Below are positions 22,111 through 35,300 of a stretch of 64,000 nucleotides of DNA, piece after piece. How positions within the stretch are numbered: the first letter of the stretch is position 1; every line of letters begins with the position of its first letter. This stretch comes from Pempheris klunzingeri (Eukaryota; Chordata; Actinopteri; Acropomatiformes; Pempheridae). The position numbers were made by a program, and so were the translations under genes. A model generated the notes under the pieces. The model ran no database searches and was not told where the DNA came from. It worked only from the letters and a program-made list of their open reading frames with translations. The stretch spans positions 15,843,223-15,907,222 of the forward strand of contig NC_092012.1 in assembly GCF_042242105.1 (NCBI RefSeq). The letters run 5' to 3'.

Positions 22111-25100
22111 AATTAAGAGGAATGCTTGGGCCATGTGAGGGTGTGCATAACACTGAAAATCATTCTCGTATCAGAAACTATGACCACTTGTTAAAAGGTT
22201 TTTCTCTTTGACTGAATCAATCAGTCACAAAGACAAGAGACAAGGAAGGACATCTGCTGAGGAACAGAATACTATACTTTGGATGGACCCCTCCACTGTG
22301 ACAGCAGTATTTTGAAGCCTGTTTGTCAGTCAGACGCACCTAATGAGTTCCAGAAAAGCATCTCCATCTCTGTTCCTTTGAAGTTGATGTGCGTCAGCAG
22401 GCCTGTCAGGATGGCTTCACGCTTGTGTCAGCAGTCTGATCTCCTCTTAGTGCTTACTACTCACTACAAAGACACAACGAGTGAGTAAGTCGGTTAGCTC
22501 AGACGTCAAAGTCCAACCACCACTCCCAAAACATAATTTATGGTTCTCGGAGAGACAGAAACAAGACTTTTTTTTCCTCTTTATTCTCTCTCCTCAGACT
22601 GGTCGTCTGAACCAGATTTCAAATATAACTGCACTTGTAAATACAGCCATCCACCCACTATCATAATGAGTGACTATCAATTACAAAATAGAAAAAAGAA
22701 ACATTTCTGGTTTATGTTTTATACCATGATAACATATTGGATGGCTCTCTTAACAAGAAACAGTGCATGTCAAATGAAGTCCAGATACAGCTAGAGAAAC
22801 ATTCCTTTAGAGTGAAAGCTTTTCATACAAAATCATGCATAATTACACAAAAAAAGCAAACACGACATACATTCATCACAGCCGTCTGAGCCTTATGTGT
22901 AAACCTAAACGCAAGTCACTATCAGCCCTGAATAGGAAAACTGACAGTTAAATTATTCGACAATGGCCCACAGACTCATAAGCTCTGGACTCTTACACAG
23001 TTTGAGTAAAGTGAGATAAAATGTGGGAATTGTTGTAATAAATTGTTAATAAAAATGAAAATAGTTTCTATGCAGCGCCCACCAGTCAGCTGTTCAAACC
23101 TCCAGGGAAAAGGCCACCAACAAGTCTAGAAAACCTGTCTCACACTCAACATTGCCTTTTCTGTCTGGGAACTAAACCTTTCCCAGAGCCTCTGCAGGAC
23201 TGCTGCGCAAAAGACAACTTGTGAGGGATTTTCAAAGTCTGGTACAATAAACTCACGACCACAAGCTGGGACTTGGACTGGGAAGCCCAGGCTGACATTT
23301 GTCTTGGCATGGGCAGTCAATGCCAGTGTTGGTGCAGATAGCCCACTGACATCAGTAACATGGGAAAAGTGGCCTCAGGGCATTCATTGAGATGTGGACC
23401 CCATTTGGCTCTCTGAGAACCCATATTAATGACATAGGACTGGCAATGAACCTTATTTACTATGTTGCAGCTGCAGGGGATTTGCGTAATGTGATAGCCG
23501 AACTCCATCATAACGACTGATTCCTTTTGCAAATATTCTTCTTCTTCTTATGTTTCTATATTTCTACTACATGGAATACAGAGCGCACCTTACAGACATA
23601 TAACGCAGGTGCTGAAAACATGAGAAAAAAAAATCATGGCAATAAAATCTGCAAACAGAAAGTGACTCTCACAAAAACTGCTTACCAGGAACGACAAACT
23701 CTGTTGCAAAAATACAACAGAGTAGTGGAGGTCTAACCAGTTAATTCATCGCGCCCCAGTTTAAGCCATATCTGGAGTGGAAACTTGGTCTGAATTTATG
23801 ACCAGATTTCAAATAATAAAACAGACCTCAATTTGCCCAGTGCAAGAGATCATTGTACTGTATGTACATCTTTACACTGCCTGTTGCATAACCTGTCCAA
23901 ACCTCATCATTTGGAGTTCTACTTCTGCAAGTGTGATGGATGCATCACATTTGTGCTGTTTGCTCTATTGGATGCCCTATAATAAATGACCACTGCTTTA
24001 AATTGAGGTTAGCAGTTACGGGTAGCGAATCTATTTTTCTCAGAATCGTGAGAGGACAAATGACTCTGGGGGGAGTTTTCCATACCTGATGGAGACAGAG
24101 CTACTGTAGCTCTTCATTTTCTAAAGTGTTTTTGTCTTCCATTGTGAAGAGAGCCTGGCAGAGACAAGGGGTGCTAGAGGGACAATTAATGAGCCCCTCC
24201 GAGATCCAGCACATATTGTACACACAGAGTGGGAGGCAGTGGGGTTACATAACGTAAAGGAAAACAAAACTACCCTATGCACTCATTGACAATGGACCTT
24301 AAGGACACCTGGAAACAATTATGTTTTAAATGTGTTAAGCATGTTATCATGTTCAAAACGTGACTTCTGTGCTCTGTAAGGCTGGTTTCAGTTTTACTGA
24401 AAGGGTATGAGCTTATTCTACCGTTGCTTTCAATAGAGGCCTTGCTTAAGAAGAGGAAAGACGCACAGTTTAAAAGAACATTATCGTGTTGTATCAGGAC
24501 ATCAGCAATTCTTTTAATATTTCTTTTCACAAAAGGAATAATTGCTTTCAAGTCGCATTCGGAGTATGCACCACTGTTGCTGCACCTTGCTTCAGTCCCA
24601 TATTCACTGAGGGTAAATGTTTATGCATTGTTTTGATCATTGCTGTCAGGACATCAAACTGATTGGACAAACTAAGTACCCATAGAAGGCTAGGGTCAGT
24701 TTCATCCAAACTCTAAGAGCCTCTCACAGAAAGTAAACTTCAACAAACTAGACGTTTGCCGAATCGCCTTATTTTTACTTCTGCTTCTGTGGTTCACTAG
24801 TTGTGTACTGGCAAAACCCTCCAAGGATAGAGCTATTTAAACAGACAATAACACTGGCCCTCAAGCCTTGTTTACTTCAGCTTAACTTTCCACTTGTGTC
24901 ACTGCTCCACTCAGAGCAAAGTGGTCAGAAGCTCTTCTGCTGCTCATTGGATTCATACATTAACAAAGCAGGGCAATAACTGTCAGAGGAGGTACAAAAG
25001 ACGCAGCCAGCCATTACCAGCATGTGATTATGTGTCGGCTCCAGTGTGTGATCGTGGAAAACAAAGCTGGGCAATGAGTGTGCTCTTTGTTATAACAGCT

Positions 25101-25430
25101 ACAGTATAACGAGGTATCCTAAATTTAGACTGCTTTGGTGACAGTAGGTTTATGAAACTGTTTTTCGTCCATCCACCCATCATTAGTCAAATATTGGACT
25201 AAAGGGGATCCTCTGAGGAAAGTCATGTGGGAGAAAGAATGAGGTTCTTCTACCAGGCCTCATCTTTTAGGACTCATTATGAAAAGCGTTGGTGGAAAAA
25301 TGTTAGCATCTGGTGCCTCTTGAAGGCTTCAGTTTTTAGGGCAGTTTTATGCATTTAAATCACATTTTGAAATATACATAAAAGTACAAGGCAAAGCTTA
25401 CAAAAAATAGTAAATCAAAAAATTATAAAA
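22111..25430. other. Non-coding interval, no gene recognised
   Basis: Short open frames on both strands lack splice context or similarity. No RNA gene recognised. Confidence 0.55.
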
Positions 25431-25431
25431 T

Positions 25432-25515
25432 GCTACTACTACATTTCATTTGGATGTATAAACTGTACAATATGTGTATTACAATTTTAAATAAATGTGC
25501 AATCAATACAAATGA
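25432..25515. repeat. Local duplicate, copy 1
   Basis: The stretch around tacaatatgtgtattacaa and aaatgtgcaatcaatac recurs with few changes at 26590-26668. Confidence 0.65.
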
Positions 25516-25519
25516 TTTT

Positions 25520-25740
25520 TAGCTACACTAGCAGAGTGAATGGCAATGTCAGTCTGTTCATCAGTTCACCACCTGACTGAAATATCTCAACTATTGGTTT
25601 CAATGACATTCATAGTCGTTCATGGTCTTCAGAGGTGGAATATTAAAACACTGGCTGGCCAATGATGGCCTGACTTTTCCGAATAGCGCCAGCATCAAGC
25701 TAACATTTTTGGTTTGTAGTGCAATGTCTCAACACCATCA
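25520..25740 (-). repeat. Interspersed teleost repeat, minus orientation
   Basis: Read on the minus strand it has the order ACCATGAACG, ATGAATGTCATTG, AATAGTTGAGATATTTCAGTC, then ACAGACTGACA. I recognise this as a very common fish repeat that often ends in a GACA-type tract. A second copy in the opposite orientation is at about 27980-28180. Confidence 0.55.
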
Positions 25741-26345
25741 GCTGGACTGCCGTCAGCTGGAAGGTACAGACATCCCTGGTTCGCAGGGGAAGATTCATTA
25801 TAACTTTTGTGATTCCTGGATTCACCATCTTGCAGGCCTAGTAGATCAGATTTATCTCTACCCAGTGAAATATCTTTTCCTTTAGTGTCACTGTTTGGTT
25901 GCCATTTTTGATTTTTAGTGAAATTTCTAGAAAAGTATTGGTAAATGAAAATCAGCACTAATTTGTCTTGCTGTCCATAACAAATGCAGGGTTCTGAATA
26001 CTTAAAGTTGAATTCTAAGATTCTTCAATGGGGACTTTCTGTTTTCTTCTTTCTGTCAGAAGGAAGTTTGATTTTTAAAGCCACAGTTGAACAGTCATCT
26101 CATCACTAACTAACAGAAACACTTCAAGATGACTTTTTCTTAATCATCATCCATATAAGTGTATTAATCCTTGAATAGGGACAAAAGAATGTCCTCAAAC
26201 CAACATGGATTATGATTTACCACAAAGTGCTGACTGTTGTGCACAGCTGTTGTTTAATCAGTGAATTATGAATGTTCAGCACACTCTTCCCAGAAGGGAA
26301 GTGTTTCAGAAAGGAGACAGAATAGCATGGAAAAGTGGATCTACG

Positions 26346-26572
26346 GTAAAGATAGCGTATGGTAATGTACGGTAATGTGCAGTAACATATGGTAATGTAC
26401 GTTAACTTATGGTAATGTACAGTAATGCACTGTAACGTATGGTAATGTAAGGGAATGTATGGTAGTGTATGGTAACATGTAGCAATGTACGGTATTCTAT
26501 GGTAGTGTATGGAAAACCTTTGGTAATGTAAGATAAAGTACAGTTACGTATGGTAATGTATGGTATTCTATA
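26346..26572. repeat. Degenerate 10-bp minisatellite
   Basis: About 22 imperfect units of a ggtaatgtay-type decamer (ggtaatgtac, agtaacatat, ggtagtgtat). On the minus strand they give Tyr/Thr/Ile-rich pseudo-frames. Confidence 0.8.
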
Positions 26573-26589
26573 AAATGCTACCATTGCCC

Positions 26590-26668
26590 ACTACTGCATT
26601 TGATGTGAATGTACGTACAATACAATATGTGTATTACAATTTTAAACAAATGTGCGATCAGTACAGAA
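26590..26668. repeat. Local duplicate, copy 2
   Basis: Shares tacaatatgtgtattacaa and aaatgtgcgatcagtac with 25432-25515, in the same orientation, 1.15 kb away. Confidence 0.65.
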
Positions 26669-27038
26669 AAGGTGAGTGGATGGTTTCTACATGTGTGGTT
26701 CCCACCGTGAAGCAAGGAGGAGGAGGTGTGATGGTGCGGGGGGGCTTTGCTAGTGACACTGTTGGTTATTTATTCAAAATTGAAGGCACACTGAAGCTGA
26801 TTGGGAGAATGCCAAGAGGGTGCAAAGCTGTCATCAAAGAAAAGGTGGCTTCTTTGAAGAGTCTAAAATATAAAAAATATTCTGGTTTGTTTAACACTTT
26901 TTTGGTCACTACGTAATTCCACATGTGTTCCTTCATGGTTTTGATGTTTTCAATATTAATCTACAATGTAAAAAATAATGAAAATAAAGAAAAACCATTG
27001 AATGAGAAGGTGTGTCCAAACTTTTGACTGGTACTGTG
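26669..27038 (+). mobile_element. Truncated Tc1/mariner-like DNA transposon
   Basis: The translated fragment PTVKQGGGGVMVRGGF followed by GYLFKIEGTL matches the Tc1 transposase block VPTVKHGGG.(I/V)MVWGCF. Its catalytic surroundings are missing. The right end, gaatgagaaggtgtgtccaa followed by acttttgactggtactgtg, is the well-known terminal inverted repeat of fish Tc1-like elements. No matching left terminus (cagtaccagtcaaaag) is present upstream, so the copy is 5'-deleted and dead. Confidence 0.8.
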
Positions 27039-27950
27039 CGTCCAGATGGGTTAAGTAGCTTTGCAATTTGTCTTAGCAAACTGTGAAATATATACATAAC
27101 ATGCACTTTGACATCAGCTTTTTTAGTCATTATTGAAGGCTCTGTATTGTAGGAAATGGCATTTTCAGGTATATTAGAATAAAATTTTCCTGCTATACCT
27201 CCCCTTGTCCATCACTTATCATGCACCCCCACTGTTAACTATAACCAGGCCTCCAGTGCACGCTGGATGACTACACACCATCACCACATATTCCTCATAA
27301 TCTTTCTGGCAAACCGCCTTTGTTCACTCATTTGGGTTTGCCTCCTTCTGAGCCAGAATTTACGCCGTGTGTCAAGGGAACCCAGCCAGGGATTCACTGC
27401 GGTGGCTCTCAGGCCAAGAGAAAACAAAGAAGAACAAACCAAACAAAATAGTGACGAGGATACATTGCTTAAGAAAGCATCATCACATGAATTTCCCCGA
27501 GTGGTTTGGCAGCATCAGTGCAGGATGTTGTTACTTGAAATTCAGTGTTATAAGGATTTGCCAACGTTTGCAAGAAAAGTAAAAACATTTAGTAGTCTCT
27601 GACAGAAGAAACCATATACAGTATGTAGGGCTCTGTATGAACTGATTCTCTTTACCCACTTTGTGCATTTCTAATATTAAATATACAAGTGTACAGGTTA
27701 TAACAGAAAGAGGAAACAAGAGATAAATGAACAAGACTAAGCTTTAGATGCTTAGTCTTGTTCTGCTTGCATGGCTGTGCTAAAGCTGTACTAAAGCTGC
27801 ATTTAAGCAACTAAACCAAAGTGTTTTTGGACCCCATAATGGTAATAGAGACAAAACCACTGAAGGGACTTCAATTTATCCTGTGAAAGATAAATGTCCA
27901 TACAAAAAGCATATCAATCAAACCAAACTATCAGGACATTTACCTCAAAA
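27039..27950. other. Non-coding interval, no gene recognised
   Basis: Nothing beyond short unsupported frames was seen. Confidence 0.5.
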
Positions 27951-27979
27951 CAACAAATAGGATCATCATCTGGGGACCA

Positions 27980-28180
27980 TGAAAGTCTATACAACATTTT
28001 GTGCCACTCTGTTTAGTAGATTTAGAGTAGTGACCTGCTGGTGGTGCTAGAGGTAAGATAAAGTTATTATCAAAGTCAGAGTATGCATCATCGTAGTATT
28101 CATCCTCTGGGTAGCATGAATGTCTGTACTACTGAATGTCATGGCAATCAAGCGAGCTATTTCACTAACAAACAAAAAGA
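27980..28180 (+). repeat. Interspersed teleost repeat, plus orientation
   Basis: Contains ggtggtgctagaggtaagat, attcatcctctgggtagcat, gaatgtctgtactactgaat and gtcatggcaatcaa. This is the plus-strand form of the family also seen inverted at 25520-25740. Confidence 0.6.
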
Positions 28181-30194
28181 TCAACGTCATAGTACCAAAG
28201 TGTTGTGCTGACTGACAGGTGAAGTGAGGATCAAGTGAGAATGAAAATTATGCTCATATACATCATCACATAAGTAAAGAATTCAATGCTAGATCACATT
28301 TTTTGTCATTCATGACTCATTTAAAGGTTCATTTAAGGTCTGAATGTCAGTGATGTAGAATCAACCTCAGCACTGTTACGTCAAATATGGCCATGAATAA
28401 TTGGGGCCAAACAATTTCAGTGATTTCTGCTGTTATTGTGTAACTTAGAATATAAAGTCTGGAAAGTGTAGATAAATCAGGTTTCATTAGATGTGGCCTA
28501 TTGTGTCATATTGTTCCTTTCATTCTGTTTAGGTCCAAGTTGTCTTGGTTTACCTCCTCGCAGACAATATACAGCACAAAACATGACATGTCTGCTGAGA
28601 TACTCCCATGACTGGGTTTAACTAATTAACAGTAGAACAATCAATAGTCACGACCTAACTCTTGTCTGTAATCTGCATTACAACCTTAACATTACAAAAA
28701 TATTGAGTAAAGTTATGTTGGAAGACATGTTATCACTTACAGTACATTCCAATGCTCCCTTTAGATAGATAGCTTTGGTAAAGCCTCTATCCTCCTTTTG
28801 TATTTATAAATCTTACTGCATTTTATGATGAACAAGGAGGCCAGACACAGTCCTGTCATAACAAGATCAGCCACATCTCAGCTTTGTCTGTTTTGGAAGA
28901 TGGTGCCTCTAATTCCAGTCTCTCTAAATCTAAAATTCCTCCACACAAGCTGGACCTGCCTCAGCTGGCTTTGTTGAAACAATGTGCTGTACTATAACGC
29001 CTCTCTGACCAGAAAAATATCATCCCAATCATTTAATTTGGACCCAACTACTTATTTCTGTCCAGTGATCAAGGTCCTGCCTGGAGGTCCTATCTGGAGT
29101 ATAAGAACAATAGTGCGTGATGAGCCCTTAATATTATTGTTGCACCCAAAATGAAAAAGCTAGTAGAAATACACCAGACCCACTGCTCACCAAAATTCTG
29201 CCAGACGCAGTGATTTACCATCTGGAGACAGCTGGTTGATGAAGCTGTAGTGTTGCACTCTTCATAGTACAACAGAGATGCTGGGGGGGGTATTTTCTGC
29301 TCTAAAAACCATGTGGTGAAACCTCAGTGATCAATACAAAATGTTATGCAAAGCACATTTAAGGACAAGAAAACCAAAAGGTGGACGGAGCCCCTGAGCT
29401 TTTTCTCTGAGCGCTGTGGAGATTTGCAGGGTGAGCACAAATCTTTATTTCCATTGAAAATGGGAGTAAAACAGTCATCGCACAAGCCAGTTGCAGCTGT
29501 TTATCAGAAAGGTGGCCAGGTCCCTGTCCACCCAGGGCTTAACTGAAACTGAACATCTGCCTCTTATAAAAGCCCTGGAGGTATGAAGAGTTATTAATAC
29601 TTACAAGGTTGCTCTGGTCTTCTCTCTCAGTGTCATTCCCCTTTCCCCTTCCCATCTCTCTACCCATATCTCAAGGTTTAAGTAAATGAGGCATTTACTA
29701 TTGGCATATATACAGTGATCTTATCATCACACCGACCTTGTTACAAACAGCTGTTCGGTGACTAATGATAACTTCAACCTGGAGTGTGAAATGGAGAATT
29801 ACAAGGTCATGAATTTGTTTTTTAGTTTCTTTCTCCTGAAATCATTCCACCATAAGCTAAAGCTCTATTGGCACATTATCTATGTGGTTCTTGAGTAAAA
29901 GTGATTGCTTCAATTTATTGTTCCACTTCATTCGGCTTGTGCGTGTCCGTGAGAAGCAGAGCCAGGTTATGAACATGGTCAGTGATATTCTTCCAAAGAT
30001 AATGGACAAATCTTGGGTGGCCTGGGTCTACATTTCATTCATGGCGCATGACGCAGATTTTAGCCTACAGTTTACAATTACAACAGTTATATAGTTTCTC
30101 TCATATTTTATCACTCACGACCCTGAGGATACAACGATCCATATATGCACTTATTGTCTTAGCTACATGTTTGTTACTTTGGAAAAGTGAAAAA
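28181..30194. other. Non-coding interval, no gene recognised
   Basis: No supported gene or RNA was seen. Confidence 0.5.
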
Positions 30195-30310
30195 AGCCGC
30201 ATGCAGAGGTGGAAGATGTCACTCTGTTACAAGTAAAAGTCCTGCTACTAAAAGTACATAAATATCACTGTCAAAATATGTTTTAAGTGGCAATAAATAA
30301 AGTACTCATT
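30195..30310 (+). repeat. Fragment of common fish DNA-transposon-like repeat
   Basis: The sequence gcagaggtggaagatgtcac, then aagtaaaagtcctgc and aaagtactcatt, resembles the 5' end of a non-autonomous repeat common in teleosts (agaggtggaaagtaact..., aagtacttt...). A related stretch lies at 62905-63080. Confidence 0.45.
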
Positions 30311-30532
30311 ATGCAGAAGGGCCTCATGTAAGTCAGGGAGAGTAAAACGCTGTGTATCCTGGTTAGTTTAGTTGTGCTAAACATCACAAGGTGGTGCCCA
30401 GGGCAACATGTCCAACATAGACAAAATAATCTAAACAAACAGAACACAATATAATGCTCTCATTGAAGATCATGCACTCACTGGACACTTTACTGAAACA
30501 GAAATATGAGCTGTTGCATTTTTATATCATAC

Positions 30533-32346
30533 TTTATTTTCAAATTGTGCAAAACATATAGAACCCATCCTACACCTGTATAAAAACAAGACACTTTAAA
30601 CAAATTCACACATTTGAATCATATCTTACTGCATAAAGGATTACTTGAAAACAAAACAAAAAAATCATAGTATTTACAGTTCCCATAACTTTACAAAACC
30701 TTTCCCATACAAATTCCCATAGAGATATGACATAAATGCCTAGCATAGCAACAGGACTGAGGTAGAATAAAGAGATTAAGTTGAAATATGCTTGAAGGAG
30801 GAGATTTTAGAGAGTTGGTTTTTTTTTCTTGGCCAGGTATTTGTAACGTTTTTACAGTCTTGTATTTTATTCTGAAAACACGTGTTTGGCATCTTCAAGG
30901 AAACCAACAGACAGAGTGACAAGGCTTAACAGTACTATGATGTATCTGATGTTCTTTAGGACCTCAACTGGACTTTTGTTTCATAAGTTTCCACAAGGGG
31001 TGCTAACTTTGTTATAATGTCTTTTTCCTGTGCATTTAAGCGACACAAATTCAATAAAAAAAAAGGCATTGCCTTGAAAAAAGTATTCAAATGAGCACGG
31101 TGCCAGTGGCAACAGTGTCTCAATCCGGTATCGTGACAGACATCCCAGGTGTCTGTATCCTGCATGCACTGTGTAGTGTAATTTGTTCCAAAGTCCATAA
31201 AATGCAATTTGCTGATGAGAATCTTTAACACATTCACACACCTCAAAATGTGGTCTAGCCTCAACACATAAAACTCTCACTATACCTGAAACATGTGACA
31301 CATTCATCTGTCTTAGGTGGGGAGGGGACAAATTTAGTATTTCCATATATCTTAACAGAAATAAGAGAAACAAGGAAATGAGGAGAGCACTAAGCAATAC
31401 TGTAATAAATATAAATGACAAATGACGGCTTGTTATTAACATATCCACTGTCTGCGATTGTTATTGAATACATCCACAACATTGTCGCCGTTCTGAGGAC
31501 CCATCTGCTCCAGCTTTCATGTACTACACACTGAACTTAGCAATGTAACACCTTCACTAAATCACCTCCACATGCCTGGCACTAAAGCGACACCAGCCCC
31601 CTGAAACACTATCTGTCTACAGCAGTGCCTGCTGCCTGAATACACTTCCATTTACCACCCTGCTTCCTCTCCTTTAGTATCTGTCTGACGAGTTCTGGTC
31701 TACCCAGCCAATAAAATCTCTGCACACCACTTAATTTATTTAAGTACAATTTAGACTAAGATTTGGCTTCACAGTCTAAATCTTCAAGAGCAAAAAGGAA
31801 AGATTATCCAGGTGAGCAGAAAAAGGCAATAATAAATCAGGAGGGACGTAAAAATGTTAATATATGGTTCTCCATTTTTGAATTAAAATATAATATATTC
31901 TGTACACAATGATTAAATACAGTGTGATCAATATACATTCTTGTGTATGAAAACCAATTCAAATTTGTAATAAGAACATCAATGTAAACATAATACTTTC
32001 TGTAAAGCATGTCTAACTCAAAACATCCAGCACCAGCTGTTCAATGCATCATAATATATAAAAAATTCTGTATTCACAGATTAAGTAAGTATATCTAAGA
32101 AATATCTATATCTGGAGTTAAAAGTCAAGAGAAAATAAAGGTCCGTCATGATATTGGACAACTTTTAGAGGGTGGCTACTGTTTATGAACTAAGAGGGAA
32201 ATATGTTTCAATCTGTTGGGACGGTCTGTTTCCACTGAAGACACAGAGACAGATGAACAGCCATGGTATCCAACCTGCGGGCACTTCCTGCTCTTCAAGA
32301 GCAGCTGAGGTGACTCTGTTGGTCTTTGGACTTCTGAACTGGAGTC
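30533..32346 (-). other. Probable 3' UTR and flank of crispld2
   Basis: The region lies immediately downstream of the crispld2 stop on the minus strand. AATAAA signals on the minus strand occur at 31735-31740 (about 610 nt past the stop) and 30533-30538 (about 1.8 kb). Which one is used cannot be told. Confidence 0.35.
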
Positions 32347-32398
32347 TCACTCCCTCACGGGAAAGACTCGGAAAGAGCCTCCCTCTGTGTTGCTCTTG
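32347..32398 (-). CDS. crispld2: crispld2 exon 14 (C-terminus)
   Basis: After the acceptor gtttgcag the exon completes a serine and encodes [16 protein letters not shown] and TGA, matching the family ending GKAFR(I/V)FAVR. Confidence 0.9.
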
Positions 32399-35300
32399 CT
32401 GCAAACAGACAACATAGAAAACGTGTTACAATCAGTAACCACTGTTATAGACACAAACATTATGTACTAAATGGTAAAGGAGCTCTCCAGCTATTTAGTT
32501 ACTTCCATGACATCATCTGGGTCATCTAAAGCCTTGGACTTTAGAAAAAGCCACACAAGTCAACTGTGTTCGCTGTGTACTGCTGTACTGCCTGTGACAA
32601 GTAAACTGGACGTCAAGTGTAAAATCAAAATATCTGTTTTTGTGATACTTAGAAATTGCTTTTTTACTGTTGTCCAAGTGAAAAGTGCACAATCAAGGTG
32701 TTCACAACATGTTTGGAAAAAGATGTATGACTCACTGTTGCCGTATGTTTGAGTCTGACCTTTTCCAGCCACCACATGTGTTAAACTTTATGACTTTGTA
32801 ATTAGTTCATTAGTGGAGAGACCTTGAAGCTCCGCCATGATCAATAATCATGATAGGCCTGTGAGATCGGTATCAGATCACAGATAAATGTCCGTATAGG
32901 AAAGCACTGACTAACTGGCTGACAGCATTTCCATCCACGAGTAATCAGATAGGCTATGATTACTTCCACAGCAACAGAGCCCAGTCCAAACTGCCCACCC
33001 TGCCATGATGTTGGCGCATTGCACAGCCTCTCTCTCAGCCATTTATTGACCTCCTATCCCAATGCCCTGAGTGGGGCCTTCACAGGTCTGCATTAGATTT
33101 CATAGTAGTCAGACTTGGATTATTTTGGCCATTCAGCACTTTGCACACTCAATTGAAATGCCTGGGTAAAGTAAGCAAAGATCCCATGTGTGGCCCATCC
33201 ACACACCAAACCACACCATTACTCTTACAACCCCACATGCCAGCAGAACTGGCCACAAAGGCTTCCTTGCCTAAGCTTAGTCCACTGGAGCCGGCCACAG
33301 AGATGAGAGTGATGTGAGAAGCATGGTGTGCATGCAGGGAACCCACTACATGCAATATTACTGGAGACATAAATCAAGGTTGGGCAGAGTGCATAAAAAT
33401 CACCTTTCTCAGGAATATTTTAGATTCTCTTGTTAAATTTACTTGTCTAATTTTACTACAAGCTTCATGTTTTCATTTCAAATGTATCTCAAGGATTTCT
33501 TTACCACACTCCCATTGGTCAAATATTAAAGTCTGAGCTGAGCAAATTACTGAAGATAAATATTATTCTACATCTACACATCTATGTAACTTCCAACATA
33601 AAATTCAGTTTTTTTCTGACTTTTCTTTTTAAAAAAGCTCCTTACACTATGTGCATACATATTGTGAACAAATCTAGAGATTTCATATCTTTATAGCTGA
33701 CAGTATAATAAAGCACCAAGGCTGTTTGTTAGTTAGAGAAACAACTGACCGATCAGAGCAAAGTGGTCAGGATAAGGAATAGCGACCTCATCTTCCTACG
33801 TAGCTAGTGACAGGCTATATCTTACATTCAGTAAAAATGTGACAAACAAAGGGCAACAAGCATGGCTTAGAATGATGAAGCGTTACAAACGGCTGTATAT
33901 CCACATTTAGAAATATCAACTCTTAAATCAACATATTGTCAGTGATGAATATGAAAGAGGTTAAGTTTCATGCTCCTATTAACGACTACCACAGCTGGAG
34001 TGTCACACACAAATGTTGTGGGCATGACAGATCTGTCATTCTCTACCACTGATGATTGTTGATGGATATTTTGTTTTAAAGCCCTTACACAATCTCCCAA
34101 TTGTGCCTAATTAGACCTCTTGTGACTCCATGGTTGCGTGCGGACTTGATTGCCTTTCACTCACCTGTCAGCTTTGCTGCATCTGCATCCCAGTCAGCGT
34201 TAGTATCTTGTTGAGAGTCTCAGAGTCTAGTCAGGTTACTATTTGTCAGTAAGTATTTTTGGATTGTGTCTGTTTTTGGTGCCTTGTCTTTAAATTCCCT
34301 CTGATTGAGAGACATTGCTCCATTTAGAAAATATTGACATTACACGGAGTCCTAACCACCAAACCATACACGCTACCTGACTCCTGTGAGACTTAAGCAG
34401 ATAACATGCTGCACTCCTTAACCTGCAGCTTGCCTTTTCAGAAAGCAGTGGGGATGTTTTCACAGACCGTGTTTGACTTGTCCCAGAGTAGTGGATTTAT
34501 AAAGTGCTTGTACATATATTATTAGCAAAAACAAATTCCCATACCTCAGAGTCATGCTTTGACACCTAAATGAAAGCTTTCATTACATCTACGAAGGCTT
34601 TGCTGTTTCACAGCTGCCACATGGTTTCTTGTTGGTAGAAGCTGGTAGACACACCGTGTCTAAACATGAATGGCAGTTCTCATTTTTAGACAACGCTTCT
34701 CTTAAATACTCTGCAGCTAGACTGCTTGGAGCCAAATCTAAAAATATAGATCTCTGGAAAGCAGATTATTCCCATTGCTATTTTGGTATCCTACAACTAT
34801 TTAACATGCTGCCTGATCCTTTTGTTATCGGCAACAATCTTCATCTGGGAAAAAAATAATTAGAGTAAAAATAGTTGACCAGAAAAAAAGTCATACCTCT
34901 CAGACTGGATGCCATTTTTTAGGACTCCGACATAGTTCTTTCTCTTATCCAGGGGAAGAACATCCACAAAACCGCCGTCTGCCTTGATTACCCCTGCATG
35001 GATGGCTGCTTTACAAATACTGGAGCTCTATGAAGAGGAGATGTGGCAAAAAGGAGAAAAGCTTTTACAAAATGGGAAACCGCTTTTAAATGACATTAAT
35101 ATCTTGGTTACGCATTTATTATCAAAAACAATACAAAATATGAGTAATTCTCAGACACACATGTTAGCACACACACACACACACACACACAAGCACACAC
35201 ACTGACACAACCGCAAGCTTTGTTTCACAGTCTGAGCCAGCACAACAGGCCATAAGCTCTTATCAACAGTCTGGAGCAGAATCATTCATTTCTAGTCCAA

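Noticed and set aside
21691..22153. Ser/Pro/Leu-rich 147- and 122-residue frames
   Set aside because: They are the antisense of a GA-rich repeat; the composition explains the open frames.
26402..26584. 60-residue Tyr/Thr/Ile-rich frame
   Set aside because: It is a translation of the degenerate decamer minisatellite.
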